Source: Olsenella sp. An285
Lineage (GTDB): Bacteria > Actinomycetota > Coriobacteriia > Coriobacteriales > Atopobiaceae
Assembly (NCBI RefSeq): GCF_002159625.1
Contig: NZ_NFIZ01000001.1
Location: 266,140-330,139, forward strand
Reading direction: 5' to 3'
DNA length: 64,000 nt
Shown here: positions 1 to 8,580 of the stretch, one piece after another
How positions within the stretch are numbered: the stretch's first letter is position 1
Layout: each line of letters begins with the position of its first letter
Made by a program: the position numbers and the translations under genes
The notes under the pieces: generated by a model
Database searches by the model: none
Seen by the model: the letters and a program-made list of their open reading frames with translations, nothing else
What the model was told of the DNA's origin: nothing

Positions 1-22
1 CCCTGAACTCAATGTAGGCCAT
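1..22 (-). CDS. ABC transporter ATP-binding protein, N-terminal fragment cut by window edge
   Basis: An ATG at position 22 on the minus strand opens a frame beginning MAYIEFR, the typical start of an ABC ATPase (strand 1 before the Walker A motif). It is preceded at good spacing by AAGGAG and lies 12 bases beyond the stop of the permease gene. Only about seven residues are inside the window, so the assignment rests mainly on context: binding protein, permease, permease, ATPase is the usual order of spermidine/putrescine-type importers. The protein would power uptake from the cytoplasmic face. Confidence 0.6.
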
Positions 23-34
23 CTGGCTGACTCC

Positions 35-859
35 TTACTTGTTCTGAGAGGTGTGCTGGAGCTTGAGGACGAGCGCGGTCACCGCCGCCACCACGAGGAA
101 GATGACGACCACGATGGCGCTGGAGAGGCCGCTGGAGCGGGCCATGTTGGCCTGGAGGAACACCTGGATGTTCTGGTAGTTGGTGCCTGCGATGTTGTTG
201 GCGAGAACGAAGTCGCCAAAGACGATGCTCTCTGCCAGGAGGCTCGAGACCAGGATGCCCGACACGATGTTGGGAAGGACCACCTGCACGTAGGCGCGGA
301 AGCGGCCGCAGCCGAGCATCTCTGCCGCCTGGATGAGCATGTTCGCGTCGATGGCGTTGAGAGCGTTGCGGATGCCCTGGTAGATGTAGGGCAGCACGAG
401 GATGGTGTAGGCGCCAAAGAGCATGAACATGCGGTTGGAGAGAATCGTCCCGGTTCCGGTGTAGAGCGAGATGATGCCGATGGAGAGGATGACGCCCTGG
501 AGCGCGTAGGGAATCATGCAGACGAACTGCATGAAGCGACCCAGCCTGCGGTTCACGGCCACGACGACGTACATGGCCAGAAGGAGAAGAACGATGGTGA
601 TGGCCACGCTCACCAGGCACAGGACGAGCGTGCGGCCGATGGAGAACCAGAACGTCGAGTTGGTGAAGAGCTCCGCGTAGTTGCGCAGCGTGAAGCCCGA
701 GGGAAGGACGTCGGTCCACTCGACGAAGAGCGAGTACACGAGCGTGGTGAGAAACGGAACCAGCAGGTACAGGGCGACGACGCCCAGGAAGATCTTTGCG
801 GCGAGCGGGGTCTTCTTGTCGGGGGCGGATGCCCCGACGGCCTTTGTCTTCAGACTCAT
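35..859 (-). CDS. ABC importer permease, spermidine/putrescine (PotC-like) type
   Basis: A 274-residue inner-membrane permease with about six hydrophobic segments. The EAA loop common to binding-protein-dependent permeases appears around residues 175-200 (QAAEMLGCGRFRAYVQVVLP). Family knowledge places such proteins as one half of the channel in polyamine, 2-aminoethylphosphonate, thiamine or Fe3+ importers; the substrate cannot be told from sequence alone. Its ATG overlaps the stop of the upstream permease by four bases (ATGA), so the two are translationally coupled. The ATPase gene follows after 12 bases. Confidence 0.88.
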   Translation of the reverse strand: MSLKTKAVGASAPDKKTPLAAKIFLGVVALYLLVPFLTTLVYSLFVEWTDVLPSGFTLRNYAELFTNSTFWFSIGRTLVLCLVSVAITIVLLLLAMYVVVAVNRRLGRFMQFVCMIPYALQGVILSIGIISLYTGTGTILSNRMFMLFGAYTILVLPYIYQGIRNALNAIDANMLIQAAEMLGCGRFRAYVQVVLPNIVSGILVSSLLAESIVFGDFVLANNIAGTNYQNIQVFLQANMARSSGLSSAIVVVIFLVVAAVTALVLKLQHTSQNK

Positions 860-1809
860 ATGATCTCACGCCCCTTGGATGCGCGCTTGGTGAAGTAGTT
901 GTTGATGAGCGTGCAGATGACCATCAGGATGATGAGCACCACGGCCAGCGCCCCGCCCGTCGCGGCGTCGATCTGCACGTCGCCCTTGAACTTGGACGTG
1001 ATCTGCAGGGGGAGCAGCGCGTAGTTGTTCATGACGACGGCAAAGGCGGTGGCGTACGCGGCCAGCGCGTTGGAGAAGAGCACGGAGAGGGTGCCCAGGA
1101 TGGACGGCATGAGGTTGGGGATCACGATTCTGAACCAGTAGTCCAGCGGGGAGGCCTGCAGGATGATCGCAGCCTCGCGCCACGACTTCTTGATGCCGCT
1201 GAAGGCGGGCAGGAGCAGCAGCGTCGCCAGCGGGATCTGGAAGTAGATGTAGAGCACGAGCAGGCCCTCGCCGGTGTAGAGGTCAAAGTCAGCGAGGAAG
1301 GGGATTCCCCACTGCTCGCCCAGGATGGTGAGGACGCCGGAGTTGCCCATGAGGATCATGAAGGCAAACGCCAGGGGCACGCCGGAGAAGTTGGACATCA
1401 TGTTGAGGACCATCGTGAAGGCGTTGCGCACGCGCTCGCTCGACTCGTAGGCAAAGCGCGCCGCAAGGAACGACACGACGATGCCCACAACGGCCGAGAC
1501 CAGGCTGATCCACACGCTGTTGATAATGGACTGCTGGTAGAGCGGGGTGGTGAAGACCTTGACGAAGTTCTCGAGGCCAAAGGTGCCGGACTCCTTGCCA
1601 ATAAGGCTGTCCAGGACGAGCTGTGCGAGCGGAAGCAGCTCGTATCCCACGATCACGAGCAGGAAGGGGAGAAAGGCGATGTAGCCGACCCACTTGCGAC
1701 CCCTCGGCGGCCTGGCCTTCTCGGCCGAGGCGTGGGCGGCGGCACGTCCTGCACCTGACGCGGGGGCGTCTGCGGCGAGGGTGGCGCCCGCCTGAGAGAT
1801 GTCTGCCAC
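856..1809 (-). CDS. ABC importer permease, PotB-like
   Basis: A 317-residue permease with a roughly 50-residue polar, Ala-rich N-terminus before the first transmembrane segment (VGYIAFLPFLLVIVGYELLP) and five further segments. The EAA-type loop SWREAAIILQASPLDYWFR lies near residues 205-225. It pairs with the downstream permease to form the channel. The start is supported by GGAGG just upstream (the tacctcc at 1811-1817). A hairpin-containing gap separates it from the binding-protein gene, an arrangement that usually lets the binding protein be made in excess. Confidence 0.88.
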   Translation of the reverse strand: MADISQAGATLAADAPASGAGRAAAHASAEKARPPRGRKWVGYIAFLPFLLVIVGYELLPLAQLVLDSLIGKESGTFGLENFVKVFTTPLYQQSIINSVWISLVSAVVGIVVSFLAARFAYESSERVRNAFTMVLNMMSNFSGVPLAFAFMILMGNSGVLTILGEQWGIPFLADFDLYTGEGLLVLYIYFQIPLATLLLLPAFSGIKKSWREAAIILQASPLDYWFRIVIPNLMPSILGTLSVLFSNALAAYATAFAVVMNNYALLPLQITSKFKGDVQIDAATGGALAVVLIILMVICTLINNYFTKRASKGREII

Positions 1810-1853
1810 GGTACCTCCTTACAAGCTATCTGTTCTGGTCACTGATGGGTACC

Positions 1854-1895
1854 GCGTCCTTCTCGCCCCGCAGGGCGTGCTGGCGAGAAGGACGC
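1854..1895. repeat. Inverted repeat with GCGTCCTTCTCGCC arms
   Basis: Two perfect 14-base arms, GCGTCCTTCTCGCC (1854-1867) and its complement (1882-1895), flank a 14-base loop. It sits between the binding-protein and permease genes. The arm contains GTCCTTCTCGCC, a word repeated many times in this window. It may act as a transcript-stabilising or attenuating hairpin for the upstream binding-protein message. Confidence 0.7.
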
Positions 1896-1911
1896 TGGGC
1901 CCCAAGAAGAA

Positions 1912-1931
1912 GGGCGGCCCTGAGGCCGCCC
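1912..1931 (-). terminator. GC hairpin between binding-protein and permease genes
   Basis: GGGCGGCC pairs with GGCCGCCC across a four-base loop, 39 bases after the binding-protein stop. On the minus strand it is followed by the mildly T-rich CTTCTTCTTGG, so it could be a partial terminator that lowers expression of the permeases relative to the binding protein. Confidence 0.45.
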
Positions 1932-1969
1932 GGGTGCGCCGATGACGGCGGCGGGTGATCGTCGTGCCG

Positions 1970-3118
1970 TTAGCCCAGGATGGGGATGATGTTCTCCTGG
2001 TACCAGGTCACGAGCTCGTTGGTGACGTCAGTCCACTTGTCGTAGTCGATGGACTGGACCTGGTCGCCGTACTGCTCCTCGGGGAGGCGCAGCGCCTTGA
2101 CGTCCTCGGGAAGCTCCACGGAGCTGCGGATGGGCGTGGCGAAGCCGCGGGCGAGGTTGATCTGGCCATCGTCGGACAGGATGTACTCGCGGGCGAGGCA
2201 GGCAGCGGCGGGATGCGGCGCGTTGACGTTGATGATGGTGGCGTAGCCGGACTGCACGGAGCCGTCCGTGGGGATGCTCACCGTGAACTTGGCGTCAGGG
2301 TTGTTCTCGACGATCTGGGCGCGGTAGTTAAGGGAGTTGTAGTCCCAGTTGAGGCCCACGGCGACCTCCCCGGACTCCAGGCGGGCGACGGAGACGTCGG
2401 AGACGTCAAGGCGGCCGGCCTCGGCGATCTTGGTGATGAAGTCGTAGGCGGGCTGCATGTCGTCGAGACCGCCGCCCAGGGCGACGGCGATGGCGAGCAC
2501 CGCGTGCTGCGCGGCCGCGGCGGCCGTGATGTCGCCGATGGAGACCTTGTAGTCGCCGTCGGCGAGCTCGGCGAGCGTCGTGGGCGGGTTGGGGACCTGG
2601 TCGTCGTTGGAGATGATTGACATCGTGCCGTAGTAGCCCACGACCCAGTCGCCGTCGTCGTCCTTGGCCCAGTCGGGGATCTCGTCCCAGTAGCTGGTCT
2701 TGTACTTGAGGGTCACGCCCTCGGCCTCGGCCGTGGGGCCCCACTGCTGGCCCACGTCGCCGATGTCCTTGGTGCCGTCGGTGCCCTCCTGCTTGAACAT
2801 GGCGATCTCCTCGGCGGAGGACATGTCCTGGTCGGCCTGCGTGATGCCGTACTTCTCCTCGATGTCATCCCAGGTGCCGACCCAGTTGGCCCAGGTGTCC
2901 GGCATGCCCACGGAGTTGATCTGGCCCTCCTCCTTGGCCTGGGCGATGATGTCGTCCAGCGACATGGAGTTGTAGTCCACGGCCTCCGTCGCGGGGGCGG
3001 CGCTGTCCTCGCAGCCGGTGAGGCCGAGGCCCGCCGCGCAGGCAAAGCCCGCCATGCCGAGCATGCCGAGGAATGAGCGGCGAGAGATGCCGCCGGTGGC
3101 GGTGACGCTGTTCTTCAC
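1970..3118 (-). CDS. Extracellular solute-binding lipoprotein (PotD/ABC family 1 type)
   Basis: A 382-residue exported substrate-binding protein, first gene of the importer operon. The N-terminus has a twin-arginine-like motif (SRRSFLG, about residues 13-19), a hydrophobic stretch and a lipobox (GLTGC), so it is predicted to be exported and lipid-anchored. The mature part resembles bacterial family 1 / spermidine-putrescine binding proteins, with a periplasmic-binding-protein fold. The ligand cannot be read from sequence: polyamine, 2-aminoethylphosphonate or thiamine-type substrates are all possible. The start is supported by GGGAGC a few bases upstream. Confidence 0.85.
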   Translation of the reverse strand: MKNSVTATGGISRRSFLGMLGMAGFACAAGLGLTGCEDSAAPATEAVDYNSMSLDDIIAQAKEEGQINSVGMPDTWANWVGTWDDIEEKYGITQADQDMSSAEEIAMFKQEGTDGTKDIGDVGQQWGPTAEAEGVTLKYKTSYWDEIPDWAKDDDGDWVVGYYGTMSIISNDDQVPNPPTTLAELADGDYKVSIGDITAAAAAQHAVLAIAVALGGGLDDMQPAYDFITKIAEAGRLDVSDVSVARLESGEVAVGLNWDYNSLNYRAQIVENNPDAKFTVSIPTDGSVQSGYATIINVNAPHPAAACLAREYILSDDGQINLARGFATPIRSSVELPEDVKALRLPEEQYGDQVQSIDYDKWTDVTNELVTWYQENIIPILG

Positions 3119-3304
3119 GAGAGCTCCCTTCGATGCCCTGTTCGTTGACCGGTAGCTTTGTCTGCCGGCTTCGTCCGGGGTTCACCATATGGCGCGTCTC
3201 GGGCAGCAGGGGGCGGCGCGGGCGAGCCCTTGCGCAGCGCTGACGGTCATTTACGGGTGGCTGATGCTGACGGGGGATTTCTTACGCGAGCCCGGTGGCA
3301 CCCT

Positions 3305-3342
3305 TACAATATGATGTGCGGGAGGGACAGGCACTTTTGCAC
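3305..3342 (+). promoter_or_regulatory. Promoter-like -10 followed by REP-like palindrome in the leader of the regulator gene
   Basis: TACAAT (3305-3310) is a good -10 match with no convincing -35. An imperfect palindrome with GGGACAGGCAC core (3316-3342) follows directly, so it would lie at the start of the transcript of the response-regulator operon. The core is the same as in the repeat at 5081-5107. Confidence 0.4.
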
Positions 3343-3355
3343 GCAGAGGAGAGAC

Positions 3356-4066
3356 ATGGCGCGGGTGCTGGTGATAGAGGACGACGCGGCGATCAACGAC
3401 GTGGTGACGACGCGGCTCACGCGCGACGGTCACGCAGTGACGCAGGCGTTCTCGGGCTCCGAGGCGCGCCTGCTGCTGGGCGGCGCGGGCGAGAAGGGCG
3501 TAGCCTTCGACGTCGTCATCTGCGACCTCATGCTTCCGGGCGCAACGGGGGAGGAGCTCGTTGGGCTCATCCGCGGGCGCGACGAGGCGACTCCCGTGAT
3601 CGTGATCTCCGCGCGCACAACCGCCGCGGACAAGATCGACCTGCTGCACCTAGGCGCCGACGACTACCTCACCAAGCCCTTCGACCTCGACGAGCTGGCC
3701 GCGCGCGTGGAGGTGCAGCTGCGGCACCGCGGGTCGACGGGCCCGTTGGGAGGAGTCCTGACCTGGCGGCGCTGGGAGCTTGACCCCGAGGCCCGCACGC
3801 TTGCGGTGGCTCCCGGCGAGGCCGGCGAGAGGGGCGGCGCGGTCTCACTCACCAAGATCGAGTTCAACATCCTCGAGGCGCTCGTCCGTCGTCCCAACCG
3901 CGTGTTCTCAAAGTCGGAGCTCTTCGAGCTGGCATGGGGCGAGCCCTTCGCCGGCGACGACTCCACCGTTGCGGTGCACGTCTCCAACATCCGCGCCAAG
4001 CTCCGTGAGACCGGCACGGACGACTACGTGCAGACCGTCTGGGGCATGGGCTTCAAGCTCGCATGA
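3356..4066 (+). CDS. OmpR-family response regulator
   Basis: A 236-residue two-domain transcription factor. Receiver domain: acidic pair E8/D9/D10, phospho-acceptor D57 (VVICDLMLP) and conserved K107 (YLTKPF). The C-terminal half is an OmpR/PhoB winged helix (KIEFNILEALVRRPNRVFSK, then VHVSNIRAKL). The ATG at 3356 is chosen because GAGGAGA precedes it and the receiver fold starts immediately; a longer in-frame upstream extension has no family support. It heads an operon of ABC ATPase, two permeases and a histidine kinase, so it probably controls that transporter in response to the kinase encoded at 6746. Confidence 0.92.
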   Translation: MARVLVIEDDAAINDVVTTRLTRDGHAVTQAFSGSEARLLLGGAGEKGVAFDVVICDLMLPGATGEELVGLIRGRDEATPVIVISARTTAADKIDLLHLGADDYLTKPFDLDELAARVEVQLRHRGSTGPLGGVLTWRRWELDPEARTLAVAPGEAGERGGAVSLTKIEFNILEALVRRPNRVFSKSELFELAWGEPFAGDDSTVAVHVSNIRAKLRETGTDDYVQTVWGMGFKLA

Positions 4067-4180
4067 TCAAAGAGGGGTCTATCCCCAATTGGATTATCCT
4101 CAAGCATTCTTTAGATTTGGCTCACGGTTTCTAAAGGTCTGCCTGCCAGACTGGGAGGCAGCCTCTAGAAAGGAGCTCGC

Positions 4181-5134
4181 GTGAACGTCATCGAGACGCA
4201 CGGCCTCACCAAGCGCTACCGTCGCAAGCTGGCCGTGGACAATCTGGACATGACCGTCGCCGCCGGCGACATCTACGGCTTCGTGGGCAAGAACGGGTCG
4301 GGTAAGTCCACCACCATGAAGATGATTTGTGGCCTGGCGCGCCCCACGGCGGGCGAGGTCGTCCTCTTTGGTGATCCGGAGCACGGCGGCGCCACGCCGC
4401 AGGGCTTCTCGCGCATCGGCGCCCTCATCGAGAGCCCGGGCGTGCTGCAGAGCCTCACGGCGCGCGACAACCTCGTTGCCAAGGCGCTCGCGCTCGGCAT
4501 GACGCACGCGGGCGACGTTGCGGACGACCTGCTCGGCCTCGTGGGACTTGACCCGGCGGACCACCGCCGCGTGAAGGCGTACTCGCTCGGCATGAAGCAG
4601 CGCCTGGGTCTGGCGCTCGCGCTCGTGGGCGGCCCCGACCTGCTGCTTCTTGACGAGCCCTTCAACGGCCTCGACCCCGAGGCCACGCGCGCCATGCGCC
4701 TCGCGCTCGTGCGGCTCAACCACGAGCACGGCGTCACGATCATGATCTCCAGTCACGTGCTCGACCAGCTCGACCGCGTGGCCACGCGCTTCGGCGTCAT
4801 CGCGGAGGGACGCCTCACGGCAGAGTTCACCGACGAGGAGCTCCACGAGCGCTGCGGCAGCTCGGTGCGCGTGCGCTTGGCTGTGCCGGAGCGCGGCCTC
4901 GCCCTGCTCGAGCAGACGCTGCCCCAGGCGACCTTCCGCGCAGATCCCGACGGCGCGCTCGTGATCACGGGCGCCACGCTCGACGAGGTCAGCGCCGCGT
5001 GCTTCTCTGCCGGCATCGAGGTCCGCGAGCTCACCCAGCAGGAGCGCGACATCGAGGAGTACTTCGTCGAGCTCATGGGCGTGCAAAGGGGACAGGCACC
5101 TTTGCACGGCGAGAAGGACGGTGGCGTCCGATGA
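4181..5134 (+). CDS. ABC-2-type ATPase, lantibiotic-immunity/bacitracin-resistance type
   Basis: A 317-residue ATPase with Walker A GKNGSGKST (36-44), signature YSLGMKQR, Walker B LLLLDEP and the switch histidine in ISSHVL. The degenerate signature SLGM is usual for the MutF/SpaF/BcrA subfamily, which moves lantibiotics or peptide antibiotics out of the membrane. The GTG start follows AAAGGAG. A hairpin (4139-4161) lies between the regulator and this gene. The last residues (QRGQAPLHGEKDGG) are encoded by a palindromic repeat, so the natural C-terminus was probably near ELMGV. The gene overlaps the next start by four bases. Confidence 0.88.
   Translation: MNVIETHGLTKRYRRKLAVDNLDMTVAAGDIYGFVGKNGSGKSTTMKMICGLARPTAGEVVLFGDPEHGGATPQGFSRIGALIESPGVLQSLTARDNLVAKALALGMTHAGDVADDLLGLVGLDPADHRRVKAYSLGMKQRLGLALALVGGPDLLLLDEPFNGLDPEATRAMRLALVRLNHEHGVTIMISSHVLDQLDRVATRFGVIAEGRLTAEFTDEELHERCGSSVRVRLAVPERGLALLEQTLPQATFRADPDGALVITGATLDEVSAACFSAGIEVRELTQQERDIEEYFVELMGVQRGQAPLHGEKDGGVR
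5081..5107. repeat. REP-like palindrome GTGCAAAGGGGACAGG(C)ACCTTTGCAC type
   Basis: A 27-base near-perfect palindrome with core GGGGACAGGCACC and GTGCAAA arms, lying inside the 3' end of the ABC ATPase reading frame. Cores of this kind are known in many bacteria as REP-type repeats linked to RAYT/IS200-like transposases. No such transposase is present in the window. Confidence 0.8.
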
Positions 5135-5931
5135 TCGCCCTGCTTCGCTCGGACGCCTATCGCGTCCTGCATTCCCGCTGGATCTGGCTCGTGGCCGCCA
5201 TCGTGGCGTTTCTCCTGCTCGCGCCTGCCCTCATGATGCGCTGGACCAGCATGGGGCCCGTCTGCTACGACGACCTCACCGGCTCGGCGCTCCCCATGAC
5301 GGGCGTCCAGATCCTCGCCGCGGCCATGGCGGCCATCGTGTGCTGCGACCGAACCGACATCGGGTTTGCCCGCTCGATCCTCTCGTCCCTCGGCGAGCGC
5401 GCCCGTATGGTCTGGTTTGCCGAGAAGTGCGTCTTCTCGCTGGTTCTTGACGCCGTTCTTATCGTTTTCACGTTTGTGGTGGGGCTTCTCGGCCTGCTGG
5501 CCTCCGGGGTTCCGGTGACGAACCCTGAGCCTGCGTGGCAGGTGGCGGCATGGCTCGGCTTCACGTGGCTCTGCAGCGCCCCCTACGTGGTGCTCACGGT
5601 GCTCGTGGCGCACCTCACGCGCAGCGAGGGTGTGACCACGGTCTTCGCGGTGCTCGGTGCCGGAGGGCTCCTCGAGGGCGGCCTGCTCATCGGAATCGAC
5701 TTCCTGTACGCGCTTCTCGGCGGCGAGTTTCTCACGGTGACGGCCGCCGTGGGCCCGTGGCTGCCCGCTGAGATCGCCTCTGCGGTGGGCGATGGCGCAC
5801 GAACGATGCTCTCCGCGGAGAACGCCGTCCAGCTTGCGCCCGCCGTCCGCGCGCTCATCGTCTGCCTGCCGCTCACCGTGGCTACCGTCGCCGTTGACGC
5901 GCTGCTCGTCTCGAGGAGGGATGCCGCATGA
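5131..5931 (+). CDS. ABC-2-type permease (MutE/SpaE-like), first of a related pair
   Basis: A 266-residue membrane protein with about six hydrophobic segments. The N-terminus MIALLRSDAYR and the C-terminus VDALLVSRRDAA closely resemble those of the next gene, so the two arose by duplication. This is the usual situation for the E/G permeases of lantibiotic immunity transporters. The ATG overlaps the ATPase stop (ATGA), and the stop overlaps the next ATG in the same way. It would form the membrane half of the exporter powered by the ATPase. Confidence 0.85.
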   Translation: MIALLRSDAYRVLHSRWIWLVAAIVAFLLLAPALMMRWTSMGPVCYDDLTGSALPMTGVQILAAAMAAIVCCDRTDIGFARSILSSLGERARMVWFAEKCVFSLVLDAVLIVFTFVVGLLGLLASGVPVTNPEPAWQVAAWLGFTWLCSAPYVVLTVLVAHLTRSEGVTTVFAVLGAGGLLEGGLLIGIDFLYALLGGEFLTVTAAVGPWLPAEIASAVGDGARTMLSAENAVQLAPAVRALIVCLPLTVATVAVDALLVSRRDAA

Positions 5932-6749
5932 TGGCGCTGCTCAGGTCGGACCTCTACCGCGCCATGCGTGCCCGCTGGCCATGGGTCATAATCGCCCTTG
6001 TCGCGCTTGCCACCCTGGGCAGCGCTGTCTTCACCGTCTGGTGGCCGCTCGAGCCCGACGTCGTCTATAACGGCCTGACCGGGCGCGACGGGGCGCTGCG
6101 CCTCGCCGGGCGCGGCGCGAGCATCACGCTCGTCCAGATGGTCGCCGTGTTCGTGGCGGCGCACCTCTCCTGCGCGGACTCCGAAGCAGGCTTTGACCGC
6201 ACCCTCCTCTCGTCTCTGCGCGGGCGCGTCGCCTGCTTCGCCGAAAAGTACCTGCTCGTGGTCATCGTCACGGCGGCCATCCTGCTTGCCTACCTCGCGT
6301 TCAGCGGCATCGGCGTCTTCGTGACCATGCGCCCGGTGGAAAACGTCGAGCCGCTCTGGCAGGTCGTTGCCTGGGCGGGGGAGGGCTGGCTTGTGGCGTG
6401 CGCCTATGCGCTCGTCGTGCTTTTGGCAGGACAGCTCACGCGCGTCAAGGCTATTGCCGTGATAGTCTCGTTCCTGCTGCTCTCGGGTGCCGTGGAACAG
6501 GGGTTCTTTAGCTTCCTCCTGCTTGTGAGCGACGCGTTCGGCCTAGGGTGGGGCCCTGCGCTCGAGGCCGCCATCGCCTGGATGCCCTACGTCACCACGG
6601 CTGCAGTCGGCAACGGCGCCGCGGACATGCTCGCCGTCGACGTCACGGGGTTCGCGCCCGCCGTCCGTGCGCTCATCGTCTGCGCGCCTCTCTGCGCGGC
6701 GTGCGGCGCGCTCGGAACCCTCGTGGGCTCGAGGCGCGACGTCGCATGA
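5928..6749 (+). CDS. ABC-2-type permease (MutG/SpaG-like), second of a related pair
   Basis: A 273-residue membrane protein, paralogous to its neighbour (shared starts MMALLRSDLYR / MIALLRSDAYR, shared ...PAVRALIVC... segment and shared RRDVA/RRDAA ends). About six transmembrane segments. Four-base overlaps on both sides show tight translational coupling. Together with the ATPase and the preceding permease it makes an FEG-type transporter. No lantibiotic precursor or modification gene is next to it, so it more likely gives immunity to, or senses, peptides made by other bacteria. Confidence 0.85.
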   Translation: MMALLRSDLYRAMRARWPWVIIALVALATLGSAVFTVWWPLEPDVVYNGLTGRDGALRLAGRGASITLVQMVAVFVAAHLSCADSEAGFDRTLLSSLRGRVACFAEKYLLVVIVTAAILLAYLAFSGIGVFVTMRPVENVEPLWQVVAWAGEGWLVACAYALVVLLAGQLTRVKAIAVIVSFLLLSGAVEQGFFSFLLLVSDAFGLGWGPALEAAIAWMPYVTTAAVGNGAADMLAVDVTGFAPAVRALIVCAPLCAACGALGTLVGSRRDVA

Positions 6750-7792
6750 TGTCCAGCGCGTTCCTCGAGCCGCTCTACCGCTGGCTTCGGTCGGTCGCGG
6801 AGTGGTTGCTCGCAAGCTCTACCATGGGGTCGTGGGTCGGTGTCGTCGAGAGGTTTCGGATGGTCGAGGGAATCGTGGTCGCCGCGCTGCTGCTCGTGGG
6901 CCTGGGACTCGGGGCGTTCTTCGTCTGTGTGTGCTATGCGACCGAGCTCGGGCGCCATGCTCGCTTTCTCGCGCGCCGCGAGCGCCTGAGCAACGCGCGG
7001 CTCACCTGCGGCAGCCGCCTGCCGGGGATGGTCGGCATGGTCGACGCCGTGAACGCCGAGATCGACGCCGCCGACGCCGAGCGCGTGGAGGCCCTGCGTG
7101 CCGCAGACGAGTTCTCGCGCGGACTCTCCGCGCTCTCCCACGACGTGCGGACCCCGCTCACCGGGGCGCGGGGCTACCTGCAGCTGGCTCGTGAGGAGTC
7201 GGACTCGGCGCGCAAGGACGAGCAGCTCGCCGCCGCCGACGCGCGCCTGGCCGCGATGTCGGGCCTTCTGGACGAGCTCTTCTCCTACGCCCGCGCCGCC
7301 GACCCCGATAGCCCACTTGAGCTGGGGCCGGTTGCGTTGAGACCCGTGCTGGAGCAGGTCCTTCTCGGCCATTACCCGGAGTTCGAGGCGCGCGGCTGGG
7401 AGCCGGAGCTTACCTGCAGGGACGTCGTCGTGACGGCCAACCGAGAGGCGCTTTCGCGCATCGTGGAGAACCTCGTGGTGAACGCGCTGCGGCACGGCTC
7501 GGGCCCGCTTGCGGTGCACGTGCATCCCGCGGGCGAGAGGGACGGCGAGAAGAACGGCGTGGCCGTTGAGTTCTCCAACCCCGTGGCCGACCCCTCCGCC
7601 ATCGACGTTGACCGCCTCTTCGAGCGCTTCTACCAGGCCGACGCCTCGCGCTCGACGGCGGGCTCGGGCCTCGGCCTCTCCGTCGCCGCCAAGCTCGCCG
7701 AGGCCCAGGGCATGACCCTCACGGCCCATCTCTCCGGCTCCACCCTCGTCTGTGAATTGGGGACAGTCCCCAATTCACAGATGGGCGGCTGA
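6746..7792 (+). CDS. Sensor histidine kinase of the FEG-transporter operon
   Basis: A 348-residue HisKA/HATPase_c kinase. One strong transmembrane segment lies near residues 42-64, followed by a linker, the phospho-acceptor H132 in SALSHDVRTPLTG, the N box ENLVVNALRHG and the G2 box GSGLGLSVA. There is no large extracellular domain, typical of intramembrane-sensing kinases paired with peptide-resistance ABC transporters. The start at 6746 overlaps the permease stop. Its last residues (GTVPNSQMGG) come from a palindromic repeat at 7750-7780. The partner is the regulator at 3356. Confidence 0.9.
   Translation: MMSSAFLEPLYRWLRSVAEWLLASSTMGSWVGVVERFRMVEGIVVAALLLVGLGLGAFFVCVCYATELGRHARFLARRERLSNARLTCGSRLPGMVGMVDAVNAEIDAADAERVEALRAADEFSRGLSALSHDVRTPLTGARGYLQLAREESDSARKDEQLAAADARLAAMSGLLDELFSYARAADPDSPLELGPVALRPVLEQVLLGHYPEFEARGWEPELTCRDVVVTANREALSRIVENLVVNALRHGSGPLAVHVHPAGERDGEKNGVAVEFSNPVADPSAIDVDRLFERFYQADASRSTAGSGLGLSVAAKLAEAQGMTLTAHLSGSTLVCELGTVPNSQMGG
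7750..7780. repeat. REP-like palindrome, GGGGACAGTCCCC core
   Basis: A perfect palindrome: CTGTGAATT arms around GGGGACAGTCCCC. It forms the last codons of the kinase gene. The same core with other arms is at 19867, 28207 and 35432. Confidence 0.85.
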
Positions 7793-7805
7793 CCTGACGC
7801 CCTCT

Positions 7806-7948
7806 CGAGGGTATGTACACCCAGCCCTTAGGGTATGCACACTTCCTCGAGCGCGCGTTCTTCTCGGCAACTCTTTGACCTGCAGGTTTGCTGCCCGCAC
7901 TCGATGGCGGGGTGTACATACCCTCAAAGGCCGGTGTACATACCCTCG
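7806..7948. repeat. GGGTATGTACA repeat element, copy 1
   Basis: About 143 bases bounded by doubled GGGTATGTACAC / GGGTATGCACAC arms on the left and doubled GTGTACATACCC on the right. The interior holds GTTCTTCTCGG and CTTTGACCTGCAGG. Copies 2 (26049-26190, opposite interior orientation) and 3 (40632-40772) share this plan. It fills the gap between the kinase gene and the convergent gene at 7972. Confidence 0.85.
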
Positions 7949-7971
7949 GACGGCAACGGCGAAGATGGTGG

Positions 7972-8529
7972 CTAGCGAACGAGCTCGTCGAGGCGGGGCG
8001 TAAGATGGGGCTCGATCTCCTTGGGCGTCTCGCCGAGAAGGACGAGCGGCTCGAGCAGCTCAGCGCCGGTCAGGGCCGCGCGCAGGTCGGCGAGAAGCGC
8101 GTCACCGACCTCGCCCGTGCTGTCGGCAAGCGTGACGACCGGCATCACCGTGATGCCGGCGAGGTCGTACGGGCCAAACTTCGTGAGCGCCTCGGTGACG
8201 ATGTCCGGCAGGCGGCCGTCCGCCATCGGCGTGATGAGCACGACGGACTCGTGGTGCGCGACGACGCCCTTCATGTCGGGCCCGGCGACGAGGCCGTGCC
8301 TGAGCGACTGGATCTCGTTTATCTGGAGTCGGCTCCTGCCGCCGCGCCGCTCGGGCGGGAAGAGTCGGGTGCTGAGGTGCTTCTCGGCAACCTGCGCGGC
8401 AGCGGAGGCGGGGGAGGGCTCGGCCTCGACGGGCTGCCCGTCCGCCCCAATCACAAGGCCCGCGCGCGAGAGCCAGATGACGCAGACGTGCCGGTCGTCC
8501 GGCGTGGGCTTAGAGTCAATGGAGTACAT
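7972..8529 (-). CDS. Hypothetical protein, 185 residues
   Basis: Not recognised. A soluble, mixed alpha/beta protein with no signal peptide or membrane segment. Segments such as GVVAHHESVVLITPMADGRLP and the Leu-rich end LLADLRAALTGAELLEPLVLL suggest a compact globular domain. The start has GGGAGGTCGCC in front of the ATG, a good Shine-Dalgarno. It is a single gene, convergent with the kinase operon, separated from it by repeat copy 1. Confidence 0.7.
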   Translation of the reverse strand: MYSIDSKPTPDDRHVCVIWLSRAGLVIGADGQPVEAEPSPASAAAQVAEKHLSTRLFPPERRGGRSRLQINEIQSLRHGLVAGPDMKGVVAHHESVVLITPMADGRLPDIVTEALTKFGPYDLAGITVMPVVTLADSTGEVGDALLADLRAALTGAELLEPLVLLGETPKEIEPHLTPRLDELVR

Positions 8530-8580
8530 GGCGACCTCCCGTCTGCACGGCAGTGGCGTTTCTTGAATTCTACATCGCCC

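Noticed and set aside
4139..4161. Hairpin CTGCCT...AGGCAG as terminator between regulator and ATPase genes
   Set aside because: No T run, and the genes belong to one operon by order; it may be a minor attenuator at most.
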